DNA from: Streptomyces flaveolus
Lineage (GTDB): Bacteria > Actinomycetota > Actinomycetes > Streptomycetales > Streptomycetaceae
Length of the DNA stretch: 64,000 bases
Direction of reading: 5' to 3'
Assembly: GCF_014648815.1 (NCBI RefSeq)
Contig: NZ_BMRV01000008.1
Location: 62,001 to 126,000 of the forward strand
Shown here: positions 43,155 through 54,286 of the stretch, one piece after another
Layout of the letters: each line of letters opens with the position of its first letter
Numbering within the stretch: position 1 is the first letter of the stretch
The notes under the pieces: model-generated
Told to the model about the DNA's origin: nothing
Databases searched by the model: none
What the model saw: the letters and a program-made list of their open reading frames with translations, nothing else
Position numbers and translations under genes: made by a program

Positions 43155-43979
43155 GTGTTCAGCTTGAAGTCCTCGCGCCGCACGGTGGCGCGCACCGCCG
43201 CGGTGGTCCTGACGGGAGCGGCGTACGCCGCCATGACGACCGGCGGTGCCGAAGCCATCGTCAACGGGGAGGATTCCACGCAGCGTTACCCGTCCATGGT
43301 GTCGATCCCGGTGACGGGTGTGGACGACCCCTCGTTCAAGGGCGTCTGCGGGGGATCGTTGATCGACTCGAAGTGGGTGCTCACAGCCGCCCACTGCGTG
43401 GACCCGACGCTTGTCACCCCGGACGGCACCGTCCGGATCGGCAGTGCGTGGAAGTCGTCCGGGGGCACGGTCCGGTCCGTCGCGACGACGGTGTCCCACC
43501 CCGGCTACAGGAACGGCGACGGCACCGGCCCCAACCGCGACGACCTCGCTCTGATCCGCCTGGACCGCCCGGTCGCCGAGAAGCCCGTCCGCATCGCCGA
43601 CGCGCCGGGGCGGCCCGGCACCCCGACCCGGGTCCTGGGCTTCGGCACCATCGTCGACGTACCCGACCTCACCGGATGGGTCTTCCCCGAGCGGCTCCAG
43701 GAACTCGACACGCGCAGGGGCGCCGACTCGGAGTGCGCGCCGGGCTACGCGGACCGCACCCGCCTGTGCACGATCAGCCGGGTACCGAAGGCCATGGCCT
43801 GCAACGGCGACTCGGGTGGCCCCCAGCTCCAGCGGGGCCGGAAGGGGCGCTGGGAGCTCATCGGCGTCACCTCGGGCCCCGGCACCCCGGGCGTGCGCTG
43901 CAGCGAGGGCCCGGGGCTCTACACCAGCGCGCCCGCCTACGCGGGCTGGATCCACAAGACGACAGGCCGCAACGGCTGA
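43155..43979 (+). CDS. Secreted trypsin-like serine protease (S1A)
   Basis: A 274-residue exported protease. A signal peptide (about 1-34, FSLKSSRRTVARTAAVVLTG) is followed by the activation-type N-terminus AIVNGEDSTQRYPSMVSI. The catalytic triad is His80 (VLTAAHC), Asp130 (DDLALIRL) and Ser220 (NGDSGGP). A cysteine near the S1 pocket (GVRCSEGPGLYT) completes the fold. No pro-region or C-terminal anchor is seen. The GTG at 43155 has GGAG 5 bases before it; the frame extends to 43011 but without a signal peptide at that start. It is transcribed alone. Function: extracellular protein degradation, or processing of secreted proteins. Confidence 0.92.
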   Translation: MFSLKSSRRTVARTAAVVLTGAAYAAMTTGGAEAIVNGEDSTQRYPSMVSIPVTGVDDPSFKGVCGGSLIDSKWVLTAAHCVDPTLVTPDGTVRIGSAWKSSGGTVRSVATTVSHPGYRNGDGTGPNRDDLALIRLDRPVAEKPVRIADAPGRPGTPTRVLGFGTIVDVPDLTGWVFPERLQELDTRRGADSECAPGYADRTRLCTISRVPKAMACNGDSGGPQLQRGRKGRWELIGVTSGPGTPGVRCSEGPGLYTSAPAYAGWIHKTTGRNG

Positions 43980-44252
43980 TCCGGGACACCGGCCGCTCGC
44001 CACGCCTCGATACATCGGACGGTCCCGTGAGCCGCGCAGGCCGCACCGGGCCCGCACCCGGCGGTGTCCCGGTGCCCCGCCGGTGCGGACGGCACCGCGG
44101 CATACGGCAGGATGAGCCCTCGCGCCGGTCGAACTCCCTTGCGGGCCGGTGCGATCGCACGGATGAGAATCGAGCAGGTGACAGGTGACGAGTAAGCACA
44201 TCCGCCCGTCGGTGAGCGGCTTCGCCGCTGCCGTACCCCTTGGAGGTGACCG

Positions 44253-45332
44253 ATGACCGAAGACCTCACCGTGGACCATCTGGTGCCCGCCGGCATCGCG
44301 CTGGCCGCCGGTCTGCTGGGGGCGTTCCTGCTGCGCATGCTGCTGCGCTGGCTGGGACGGCACGCGGCGCGCACCCGGTGGGGCGGCGACGACGTGATGG
44401 TGGACGCGTTGCGCACGGTGGTGCCGTGGGCGGCGGTCTCGGGCGGCGTGGCGGGCGCGGCGGCGGCTCTGCCGCTGACCCGGACGGTGCAGCACAACGT
44501 CAACCAGGTGCTGACGGTCCTGCTGATCTTCGTGGTGACGGTGTCGGCGGCGCGTGTGATCGCCGGGCTGGTCCGGACGGTGACGACGTCCCGTTCCGGC
44601 GTGGCCGGCTCGGCGACGATCTTCGTCAACATCACCCGGGTCCTGGTGCTGGCGATCGGCTTCCTGGTGGTGCTGCAGACGCTGGGCATCTCCATCGCGC
44701 CGATGCTCACCGCCCTGGGCGTGGGCGGTCTGGCGGTCGCCCTGGCCTTGCAGGACACGCTCGCCAACCTGTTCGCGGGCATCCACATCCTCGCCTCGAA
44801 GACCGTGCAGCCGGGCGACTACATCCGGCTCAGCAGCGGCGAGGAGGGCTACGTCGAGGACATCAACTGGCGGCAGACCACCGTCCGCGCGCTCTCCAAC
44901 AACCTCGTCGTGATCCCCAACGGGCAGCTCGCCAAGACGAACATGACCAACTTCATGCGTCCCGAGCAGCAGCTGACCATCCTGGTGCAGGCGGGCGTCG
45001 CCTACGACAGTGATCTGGAGCACGTGGAGCGGGTCACGATCGAGGTCGTAGCCGAGGTGATGACGGAGATCACCGGGGCGGTGCCGGAGCACGAGCCGGC
45101 CGTGCGCTTCCACACCTTCGGCGACTCGCGGATCGGGTTCACGGTGATCCTGGGCGTCGGCGAGTTCAGCGACCAGTACCGGATCAAGCACGAGTTCATC
45201 AAGCGCCTGCACCGGCGCTACCGCGAGGAGGGCATCCGCATTCCGGCGCCCGCCCGGACGGTCGCGCTCCAGCAGGGCACCGTGGTGATCCCGCAGCAGC
45301 GGACGGGCGAGGACTCCGTGCCGTCCGCCTGA
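44253..45332 (+). CDS. Mechanosensitive ion channel, MscS family
   Basis: A 359-residue inner-membrane channel. Four hydrophobic segments lie before residue 175 (AGIALAAGLLGAFLLRMLLR; VLTVLLIFVVTVSAARVIAG; VLVLAIGFLVVLQTLGISIA). The pore helix region follows: ALGVGGLAVALALQDTLANL FAGIHIL. The beta domain is VQPGDYIRLSSGEEGYVEDI NWRQTTVRALSNNLVVIPNG. The ATG at 44253 follows a strong GGAGGTGACCG. The channel opens under membrane tension to release solutes. The 273 bases before it hold no gene I can support. Confidence 0.94.
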   Translation: MTEDLTVDHLVPAGIALAAGLLGAFLLRMLLRWLGRHAARTRWGGDDVMVDALRTVVPWAAVSGGVAGAAAALPLTRTVQHNVNQVLTVLLIFVVTVSAARVIAGLVRTVTTSRSGVAGSATIFVNITRVLVLAIGFLVVLQTLGISIAPMLTALGVGGLAVALALQDTLANLFAGIHILASKTVQPGDYIRLSSGEEGYVEDINWRQTTVRALSNNLVVIPNGQLAKTNMTNFMRPEQQLTILVQAGVAYDSDLEHVERVTIEVVAEVMTEITGAVPEHEPAVRFHTFGDSRIGFTVILGVGEFSDQYRIKHEFIKRLHRRYREEGIRIPAPARTVALQQGTVVIPQQRTGEDSVPSA

Positions 45333-47681
<2,349 letters not shown>

Positions 47682-47706
47682 TCCTCGCCGGCCCCCGAGG
47701 GCTCCC

Positions 47707-47743
47707 GGGCACCCCGTCTCCGTCCGCCGGAGGCGGGGTGCCC
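47707..47743 (+). terminator. Terminator after icd
   Basis: Stem with arms beginning GGGCACCCCG and ending CGGGGTGCCC, strengthened by inner CTCCG/CGGAG pairing around a short loop. It lies 26 bases after the icd stop and is followed by GTCTCTTC. Confidence 0.75.
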
Positions 47744-47797
47744 GTCTCTTCGCCACCGCCTGCCGCGTCCCTGCGACCACCCTTCCGGAGCAGCCCC

Positions 47798-48595
47798 ATG
47801 ACCGACGCCCCGCAGACCTTCGAGCTGCTGCCCGGCGCCGCGCACTCCCCCGTGATCCTGCACGTGCCGCACTCCTCGCGGGAGATACCGGCCGACGTAC
47901 GATCCGGCATCGTCCTCGACGACGCGGCGCTGGAACGGGAGCTCGACCACATCACCGACTCGCACACGGCCGAGATCGCCGAGGCCGCGGCCGGACTGGC
48001 CGGCGTCACGCCCTGGCGGTTCGTGAACCGGGCGTCGCGGCTGGTGGTCGACCCGGAGCGGTTCCCGGACGACCGCGAGGAGATGACGGCCGTCGGGATG
48101 GGCGCCGTGTACACGCGGACCACGCACCGCGAGGTGCTGCGGGCCGACGGCACCGACCCGGAACCGCTGCTCGAGCGGTACTTCCGGCCGTACGCGCGGG
48201 CGATGACCGAGGCGGTCGCCGACCGGCTCGCCGCCACCGGGCGGGCCGTGATCGTCGATGTCCACTCCTACCCCACCGAGCCGCTGCCCTACGAGCTGCA
48301 CGGCGAGGGCCCGCGTCCGCCGGTCTGCCTGGGCACCGACGGCTTCCACACGCCGCCCGAGCTGCTCGCCGCCGCCCGTGAGGCGTTCGCGCCGTGCGGG
48401 GAGACCGGGCTCGACAGTCCGTTCGGCGGGACGTACGTGCCGCTGGACTTCTACGGGAAGCGGCGCGAGGTCGGCGCGCTGATGGTGGAGATCCGCCGGG
48501 ACACCTACATGACCGAGCCGGGCGGGCCGGCCGGGCCCGGTCTGTCCCGCCTCGCGGCATCGCTGGCCATGCTCGTCGACGCCGTATCGGGCTGA
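47798..48595 (+). CDS. N-formylglutamate amidohydrolase family protein
   Basis: A 265-residue hydrolase. The opening [20 protein letters not shown] is the family's metal-binding (H.PH.s) motif, followed by [48 protein letters not shown] and [14 protein letters not shown]. These contain the His, Asp and Glu residues expected for zinc binding. The family hydrolyses N-formylglutamate at the end of histidine breakdown, but no other hut gene is near. A role on another N-formyl or N-acyl amino acid is therefore equally possible. The ATG at 47798 has CGGAG 8 bases upstream. It converges with the next gene. Confidence 0.85.
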   Translation: MTDAPQTFELLPGAAHSPVILHVPHSSREIPADVRSGIVLDDAALERELDHITDSHTAEIAEAAAGLAGVTPWRFVNRASRLVVDPERFPDDREEMTAVGMGAVYTRTTHREVLRADGTDPEPLLERYFRPYARAMTEAVADRLAATGRAVIVDVHSYPTEPLPYELHGEGPRPPVCLGTDGFHTPPELLAAAREAFAPCGETGLDSPFGGTYVPLDFYGKRREVGALMVEIRRDTYMTEPGGPAGPGLSRLAASLAMLVDAVSG

Positions 48596-48616
48596 TCACC
48601 CGGCCGTCCGCCCGGG

Positions 48617-49132
48617 TCAGGCGCGCAGCCACTGGGTGACGACCACCTCGCCGCCGGTCCGCAGTCGCAGGGCGAACGGGCCGGTGGGCGGGGCGTCGCC
48701 GGTGAAGCGGCCCATGTCGTCGGCCGTCAGCCGGGCATGGGCCAGCGGGCCGGTGAGCACCTCGATCCGGGCCGGGCCCGGCGGCAGTACCTGTCCGAAC
48801 AGTCCGTCGGAGGTCACCTCCACGTCGACGATCACGTCGTCCGCGCGGAAGGTCAGCATCCGCGGCGGGTCCGGCTCCCCCCGCACCGGGAGGGCGTCGG
48901 TCAGCGAGTCGAAGGTCAGCTCGGCGACGCGTGCCTCCAGGTCGTGCAGCGCGTAGGCGTCGACGGCGATCCGCCGCAGCTCGGCCGGTACCGGGTCCAG
49001 GATCGCGGCGGCCTGCCGCAGCTCCTCCTCCAGCAGCCCGGTGGCCAACTCCCCGTCGGTGAACGTCCCGTCGGGCGCTCCGTCCTCGGCGTCGTCGTCG
49101 TGGCCGTCGTATCCGTCGCGCAGATCGCTCAT
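48617..49132 (-). CDS. Uncharacterised protein overlapping the ECF sigma gene
   Basis: A 171-residue soluble protein with two parts. The acidic N-terminus and a helical segment (ELRRIAVDAYALHDLEARVA ELTFDSL) reach about residue 88. A beta-rich, Ig- or carboxypeptidase-regulatory-like part follows (DVIVDVEVTSDGLFGQVLPP to EVVVTQWLRA). It lacks a membrane helix and the zinc anti-sigma motif. Its ATG overlaps the stop of the sigma factor (ATGA), so the two are translationally coupled. A sigma partner, such as an anti-sigma or a protease substrate holding the sigma factor, is a reasonable hypothesis; nothing in the sequence proves it. Confidence 0.82.
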   Translation of the reverse strand: MSDLRDGYDGHDDDAEDGAPDGTFTDGELATGLLEEELRQAAAILDPVPAELRRIAVDAYALHDLEARVAELTFDSLTDALPVRGEPDPPRMLTFRADDVIVDVEVTSDGLFGQVLPPGPARIEVLTGPLAHARLTADDMGRFTGDAPPTGPFALRLRTGGEVVVTQWLRA

Positions 49133-49707
49133 GGTGTGGTCCCCCGTGCCTCGAGACGGGCCCGCAGCCGGCGCAGACAGCGCTGGCGCATCGGCCCGAT
49201 GCTGCCCACCGCGATTCCCAGCGCGGCGGACACCTCCTGATAACTGGGCGGTGGCGAGGAGATCAGCACCCTCAGCAACTGGCGGCAGCGTTCCCCCAGT
49301 TCCTCGAACTCCTGCCACAGCCGCCGCACGCGCTCGGTCTGCGCGGCGGCCTCCTCGGAGTCGAGCACCGACTCCTCCGGCGTACGGTCCTCGCTCGGCC
49401 GGTCGAGCAGCTGCGGGTCGTCGGTCGGCGTCCAGCGCTTCGACGCCTTGAGCAGCTTCAGACACTCGTGGCGTGCCGTGCTCGCCAGCCATGAGCCGGT
49501 CTTCTCCGGTTCGCGGATCCGCCCCAGGTGCTGGGCGAACCTGAACCAGGCGGTCTGGTACACCTCGTGCGCGTCGGCGTCGGACAGGCCGTGGGCCCGT
49601 ACGACCGACCACACCAGCGGCCCCAGCCCGTCCACCAGTGACTTCCAGGCCGCCGCGTCCCCGTCGGCGGCCGACCGGACGAGCGCCCCGACATCTGCAC
49701 GGTCCAC
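49129..49707 (-). CDS. ECF-type RNA polymerase sigma factor
   Basis: A 192-residue sigma factor. The sigma-2 region is WSVVRAHGLSDADAHEVYQT AWFRFAQHLGRIREPEKTGS WLASTARHECLKLL. The sigma-4 helix-turn-helix is PSYQEVSAALGIAVGSIGPM RQRCLRRLRARL. A linker of about 40 acidic residues separates them. The GTG at 49707 has GAGG about 9 bases upstream. It lies 71 bases downstream of the subtilase gene on the same strand and overlaps the next gene by 4 bases. No classical transmembrane or zinc anti-sigma gene adjoins it, so control may come from the uncharacterised protein or from the proteases encoded beside it. Confidence 0.92.
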   Translation of the reverse strand: MDRADVGALVRSAADGDAAAWKSLVDGLGPLVWSVVRAHGLSDADAHEVYQTAWFRFAQHLGRIREPEKTGSWLASTARHECLKLLKASKRWTPTDDPQLLDRPSEDRTPEESVLDSEEAAAQTERVRRLWQEFEELGERCRQLLRVLISSPPPSYQEVSAALGIAVGSIGPMRQRCLRRLRARLEARGTTP

Positions 49708-49778
49708 GGCCCCACCCCTCGTGTACGACTCGTCATCGTACGCCGCGCAGGGGGCGGGTCCGCCCGGCATGACGCCGC

Positions 49779-51212
49779 TCACGCCCGCGCGGCCGGCGGT
49801 TCGACGGAGGCCGGACGCCAGGTGGGCGGCAGCAGCGCCGGTACGTGCGCGCCACGGACCTCGGCGAACTCGCCGTTGGCCGCGAGCAGTTGCCTGCGGG
49901 CCGCGCGGGGGTCGGTCTCCTTGCACTCCGTCATGTGGGAGGCGACCAGGCCGGCGACCACCGGGGTCGCGAAGGAGGTACCGCTCCACTGTGCGTGCCC
50001 CGCGAACATCACTTGGTCCGGCTTGGCGGGCGCCTCGCCCGGCTCGCTGAGCACCCCGTTGTGCCGGGGGTACTGGCAGGTGCAGGCGTAGCCGAAGCCG
50101 TACCGGCAGGCGTCGTAGGTGGAGTGCTGGTAGACGTACGGCACCGGCGTCCCGAAGCCGGTGAGGGCGCTGGTGAGACGCTCGCCGGGGGCGTAGACCT
50201 TGACCCAGCCGCCGTGGTTGCTGAAGCAGGCGCCGAACTCGCCGTCGGCGCGCAGCGCGCCCACCGACAGGACGGCGTGCTCCCAGCCGGGCAGGTCGGC
50301 GTAGGCGGCGGGCCAGAAGGGGGTGGCGCTGGCGTTGTTGCCGGCGGCGGCGACCAGCAGGGTGCGCTGGTCCCGCAGTTCCTCCATGAATGCCTGGAGG
50401 CCGAGCAGGCCGTCGGTGCGGCCGTTGGAGGTGCCGGCGGAGAGGCTGAGGATGTCGGGCCAGCCGCCCCGGTCGACGGCCTCGAAGAGCTTCTCGCCGA
50501 ACTCGGACTCCAGGATGGCACCGGCGTCGTTGAGGCTGCCGCGCACGGTCACGTCGGTGTTGGGGGCGACGGCGGCCACGAGCCCCGCGATGAACGTGCC
50601 GTGGCCGACGTACTGCTGGAGGACGCCGTCGTCGTCGCACTCCCGGATCTGGGCGTCGCCGTCGGTGTGGGCCAGCAGCGGGGAGGAGCGGTAGTCGTGC
50701 ATGAGCCCGGTGTCGACGACGAGGACGCCGACGGCGGTGCCCGCGTCGTACGGCGTCGCGGCCGGCGCCGGGTTCGGCGGCTCGCCGGCCGGGGCGGGCA
50801 CGGGTTCGTCGCCGGGGCAGGCGTTGACGGCGATGGAGACGACGTGGTTGCGGCTGATCAGGCGGCGGCCGGCGCGGCCCTCCACCGTTCTGAGGGAGCG
50901 CAGTGCGCCCGCCACGGTCGGGTCGCCGCTCGGGTCTCCCTGGCCGGGGTCGCCGACCTGGATGCGGGTGATGCCCGTGCGGTTGGTCTCGGGGCTCGCC
51001 CGGCGGACGTGGTCCGGGGTCAGACCGGCGAACGTGGTGAAGTGCTCGCGCACGGTGTCCTCGACCAGCCGGGCCTCCTCGCCGTCGCGGGCGAGGACGA
51101 CGCCCTTCTCGTAGAAGAACTCGGCGGAGTCGTCCGGGCCCATCGCCAGCGGGACGCCGGGCATCGAGCGCTGGATCTGGTCGAACTGCTCGCGGAAACG
51201 CTGTGGTGCCAT
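49779..51212 (-). CDS. Cytosolic subtilisin-like serine protease (S8)
   Basis: A 477-residue subtilase without a signal peptide or membrane helix. The catalytic triad is Asp167 (VLVVDTGL), His204 (YVGHGTFIAG) and Ser413 (WSGTSFATPVVAG), with the oxyanion Asn292 (AAAGNNA). A region of about 150 residues before the domain has no recognised motif. A cysteine-rich insert (YDACRYGFGYACTCQY, 367-381) lies before the Ser, an unusual feature. The ATG at 51212 starts the leftward operon with the sigma factor. Absence of a secretion signal implies an intracellular substrate. It is divergent from the TPR-CHAT gene, with about 150 bp between them. Confidence 0.9.
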   Translation of the reverse strand: MAPQRFREQFDQIQRSMPGVPLAMGPDDSAEFFYEKGVVLARDGEEARLVEDTVREHFTTFAGLTPDHVRRASPETNRTGITRIQVGDPGQGDPSGDPTVAGALRSLRTVEGRAGRRLISRNHVVSIAVNACPGDEPVPAPAGEPPNPAPAATPYDAGTAVGVLVVDTGLMHDYRSSPLLAHTDGDAQIRECDDDGVLQQYVGHGTFIAGLVAAVAPNTDVTVRGSLNDAGAILESEFGEKLFEAVDRGGWPDILSLSAGTSNGRTDGLLGLQAFMEELRDQRTLLVAAAGNNASATPFWPAAYADLPGWEHAVLSVGALRADGEFGACFSNHGGWVKVYAPGERLTSALTGFGTPVPYVYQHSTYDACRYGFGYACTCQYPRHNGVLSEPGEAPAKPDQVMFAGHAQWSGTSFATPVVAGLVASHMTECKETDPRAARRQLLAANGEFAEVRGAHVPALLPPTWRPASVEPPAARA

Positions 51213-51360
51213 GCGGGTCCTCCACTGAGGCGGCTGTCGTGGCGACGGTCGCCGGCGCTCGTTCGCGGTGGTCGGCGGTCGTCAATCAGAGTCCGGGGGT
51301 GGCTGATTGATACAGACTCGAACCTGTGGGACGTGGTTGCGGACCACTACCATCCGTGGG

Positions 51361-54273
51361 GTGACAGCGGGAAACGACTCGGTTCTCCAACTGCTGCCGA
51401 TGGTGTTCGCCGCCCCCAACGAGGCCGTGGAGCGGGCGGGAGAGGTGCTCGACGCCGATCCGTCGCCGCTGCACGCCTCGGTCGCCCATCAGGTGATCGG
51501 CATCTGGCAGCGGGACTTCGGCGACCTGCGGCGGGCGCTCGCCCATCTGCGGCGCGCCCGCGACCTCGCGGCCCGGGCGGACTCGGCCGAGCGGGAGGCG
51601 GACGTGCTGGCCACGCTCGGGGTGGCGCTGGTGCACGCCGGGCGCACCCGGGACGGTCTGGCGGCGTTCGAGCGGGGCGTGGCGCGCGGCACCGGGCACA
51701 CCAGGGCGCGGGTGCTGTTCCGGCGGGCGTACGTGTGGTGGGTGCTGGGCCGGCACGGCGAGGCGCTGGAGGACGTGCGGCGGGCGATCCCGGTGCTGCG
51801 GCAGGCGGACGACGTGATCTGGACGGCGCGGGCGCTGACGCTGCGGGCGACCGTGCATCTGGCGCTGGGCGCGGTGGAGCGGGCGGAGGCGGACTTCGCG
51901 GCGGCGGAGGCGCTGTGGGACACGACCGGCCAGGAGCACGACAAGGCCGACGCGGTGGAGAGCCGGGGGCTCGCGGCGTTCCGGTCCGGTGACGTGCCGG
52001 CGGCGCTGCGGCTGCTGGACGAGGCGGAGGAGCGGTACGCCAAGCTGGGCACACCGACGTTCATGCTGACCATCCGGCGCTGCGAGGTGCTGCTGGCGGC
52101 GGGCCTCGCCCGGGAAGCGCTGGCCGAGGCGGACGCGGCGATCGCCGCGCTGGACGGCATCGGCGGGCAGTCCACGCGCAAGGCGGAGCTGCTGCTGGTC
52201 GCCGCGCGGGCGGCCCGGCTGGCGGACGACGCGCGGACCGCGATCGCGCGCGCGGCCGTCGCGGTACGGCTGTTCGCCGCGCAGCGGCGCACCTGGTACG
52301 AGACGCACGCCCGGCTGGTGCTGATCGAGGCGCGGGTCACGGCGGGGCGCGCCTCGGGCCGGCTGGTCGCGGACGCGGCGGAGGTGGCGGAGCGGCTGGC
52401 CGCGTTCGGGGCGCCGGCCGCGCCGGAGGCGTCGCTGCTGGCGGGCCGGATCGCGCTGGACCTGGGCTGGACGGCCGATGCGGAACGGCATCTGGCGGTC
52501 GCCGCGCGCTCCCGCCGCAGCGGGCCGCCGCTGGCGCGGATGACGGGCTGGGCGGCGCAGGCGCTGCGGGCCCGGGCGGCCGGGTCGACGCGGGGGGTGC
52601 TGGAGGCCTGCCGGCGGGGACTGGACGTGCTGGACGACCACCGGATGACGCTGGGCGCCTCGGAGCTGCGGGCCCGGGCCACCGCACAGGGCGCGGAGCT
52701 GGCGGCGATGGCGCAGCGGGCGAGCCTGGTCTCGGGCGGGCCGCGGCGGCTGTTGGTGTGGAGCGAGCGGTGGCGGGCGACGGTGCTGTCGGCGCCGCCG
52801 ACCCGGCCGCCGGCCGACCCGGCGCTGCTGAGCGGCATGACGGCGTTCCGGGAGATCGCCGCCCGCGCGGAGGAGGCCCGGCTGGACGGCGGCCGGCCCG
52901 TCCCCGTGCTGGAGCGCGAACAGCGGCGCCTGGAACGGGAGATCCGGTCCCGCACCCTGCACATGCGGGGCGAGGCGTCCGGGGACGGGGACCGGTTCGA
53001 CGTGGACCGGCTGCTGCGGCGGCTCGGTGACGGCGTGCGGCTGGTGGAGCTGGCCGTGCTCGACGGGCGGGTGCACGTGCTGCTGTGCGGGCAGGGCCGG
53101 GTCCGCCGCTTCGAGGCGGGGCTGCTGGCCGAGGCGGAGCGGGAGGCCGAGCACGTCCAGGCGGGGCTGCGGCGGCTGGCCCATCCCGGGGCGGAGGCGC
53201 GGCTGCCGGTGGTGGAGGCCGCGGGGGTGCGTCTCCAGGAGCTGCTGCTCGGTGCGGCGGCGGCGCATCTGGGCACCGGTCCGGTCGTGATCGTGCCGCC
53301 GGGACGGCTGCACCGGGTGCCGTGGGCGCTGCTTCCCGCGCTGCGGGAGCGGGTGCTGAGCGTGTCACCGTCGGCGAGCAGCTGGCTGCGGGCCCGTGAG
53401 ACGACACCGCCGCCCGGCGGCCGCCGCATCCTGGTACGCGGCCCGGGCCTGGCGACCGAAGGTGCGGAGGTGACGGAACTCGCCGACCGCACCATGGGTT
53501 CGGCACCCGACGGCCAGGGGTCCTCGGCCGCGCCGTCGGGCGAGGAGCAGCAGGCACCGCCGGCCGCCGGGCCGGGTGACGCGCGTCGTGAGGGGCGGGG
53601 GGCGCGGAACGCGTCGGTGTCCGCACCTTCGAGCGAAGGGCGGCAGCCACCGGCCGCCGGGCCCGGCACCGAGCGCCAGGGTGGGCGAGGTGCGCGGGAC
53701 TCGCTGAACGGGTCCTCGGCCGCGCCGTCGGGTGAAGGGGCGCCTGCGTCTTCGCTCGCCGGGCCGGGCGGCGCGGGCGGGCCCGCGGAGGGGTACGGGG
53801 CTCCGGTCCTGCTGGAGGGGGACGACGCGCGGGTGCCTCGGGTGCTGCGGGAGCTGGACGGGGCCGCGCTGGCGCACATCGCCGCGCACGGCACGTTCCG
53901 CGCGGACAGCCCGCTGTTCTCGTCGCTGCGGATGGCCGACGGCCCGCTCATCGTGCACGACCTGGAGCGGCTGGACCGCAGCCCCTACCGGATCATCCTG
54001 TCCTGCTGCGACACCGCCCGGTTCGCGTCCGTCGGCGCGGACGAGCTGCTCGGGCTGGTCACCGCGCTGCTGCCGCTGGGCACGGCCGGGGTGGTGGCGT
54101 GCAGCGCGCCGGTCAACGACGCCGCGGTGGTGCCGCTGATGCTCGCGCTGCACAAGGGGCTGGACGCCGGGCTGTCCCTGGCGGAGGCGCTGCGCGACGC
54201 GCGGGCCGCGCTGCCGGGCGACGCGGTGCACCAGGCCACGGGGTGGGCCTTCTCGGCGTTCGGAGCTGCCTGA
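51361..54273 (+). CDS. TPR-CHAT caspase-like protease
   Basis: A protein of about 970 residues. TPR-like helical repeats fill roughly residues 20-430 (QVIGIWQRDFGDLRRALAHL RRARDLAAR is one unit). The C-terminal CHAT domain belongs to the caspase/separase clan. Its dyad is intact: His843 in HIAAHGTF and Cys883 in ILSCCDTA, with the following GTAGVVACSAPVNDAAVVPL typical. A disordered Gly/Pro/Ser insert of about 90 residues interrupts the domain before the His. I chose the GTG at 51361; a TTG at 51307 would add 18 residues. Neither has a clear ribosome-binding site, so the start is uncertain. TPR-CHAT proteins act as regulated proteases in several immune or stress systems. Confidence 0.88.
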   Translation: MTAGNDSVLQLLPMVFAAPNEAVERAGEVLDADPSPLHASVAHQVIGIWQRDFGDLRRALAHLRRARDLAARADSAEREADVLATLGVALVHAGRTRDGLAAFERGVARGTGHTRARVLFRRAYVWWVLGRHGEALEDVRRAIPVLRQADDVIWTARALTLRATVHLALGAVERAEADFAAAEALWDTTGQEHDKADAVESRGLAAFRSGDVPAALRLLDEAEERYAKLGTPTFMLTIRRCEVLLAAGLAREALAEADAAIAALDGIGGQSTRKAELLLVAARAARLADDARTAIARAAVAVRLFAAQRRTWYETHARLVLIEARVTAGRASGRLVADAAEVAERLAAFGAPAAPEASLLAGRIALDLGWTADAERHLAVAARSRRSGPPLARMTGWAAQALRARAAGSTRGVLEACRRGLDVLDDHRMTLGASELRARATAQGAELAAMAQRASLVSGGPRRLLVWSERWRATVLSAPPTRPPADPALLSGMTAFREIAARAEEARLDGGRPVPVLEREQRRLEREIRSRTLHMRGEASGDGDRFDVDRLLRRLGDGVRLVELAVLDGRVHVLLCGQGRVRRFEAGLLAEAEREAEHVQAGLRRLAHPGAEARLPVVEAAGVRLQELLLGAAAAHLGTGPVVIVPPGRLHRVPWALLPALRERVLSVSPSASSWLRARETTPPPGGRRILVRGPGLATEGAEVTELADRTMGSAPDGQGSSAAPSGEEQQAPPAAGPGDARREGRGARNASVSAPSSEGRQPPAAGPGTERQGGRGARDSLNGSSAAPSGEGAPASSLAGPGGAGGPAEGYGAPVLLEGDDARVPRVLRELDGAALAHIAAHGTFRADSPLFSSLRMADGPLIVHDLERLDRSPYRIILSCCDTARFASVGADELLGLVTALLPLGTAGVVACSAPVNDAAVVPLMLALHKGLDAGLSLAEALRDARAALPGDAVHQATGWAFSAFGAA
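53521..53732 (+). repeat. In-frame repeats inside the CHAT insert
   Basis: An identical 20-base block occurs at 53521-53540 and 53713-53732, 192 bases (64 codons) apart. It encodes the start of SSAAPSGE both times. Related peptide units (PPAAGPG, GRGAR) recur between them. This suggests that the disordered insert grew by duplication. Confidence 0.75.
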
Positions 54274-54286
54274 CACGGGATCAGGC
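54268..54286. terminator. Short hairpin spanning both stop codons of the convergent CHAT and LAL genes
   Basis: GCCTGA (54268-54273) and TCAGGC (54281-54286) form a 6-bp stem with a 7-base loop. Each arm contains one of the two stop codons. The stem is short, so termination here is uncertain. Confidence 0.35.
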
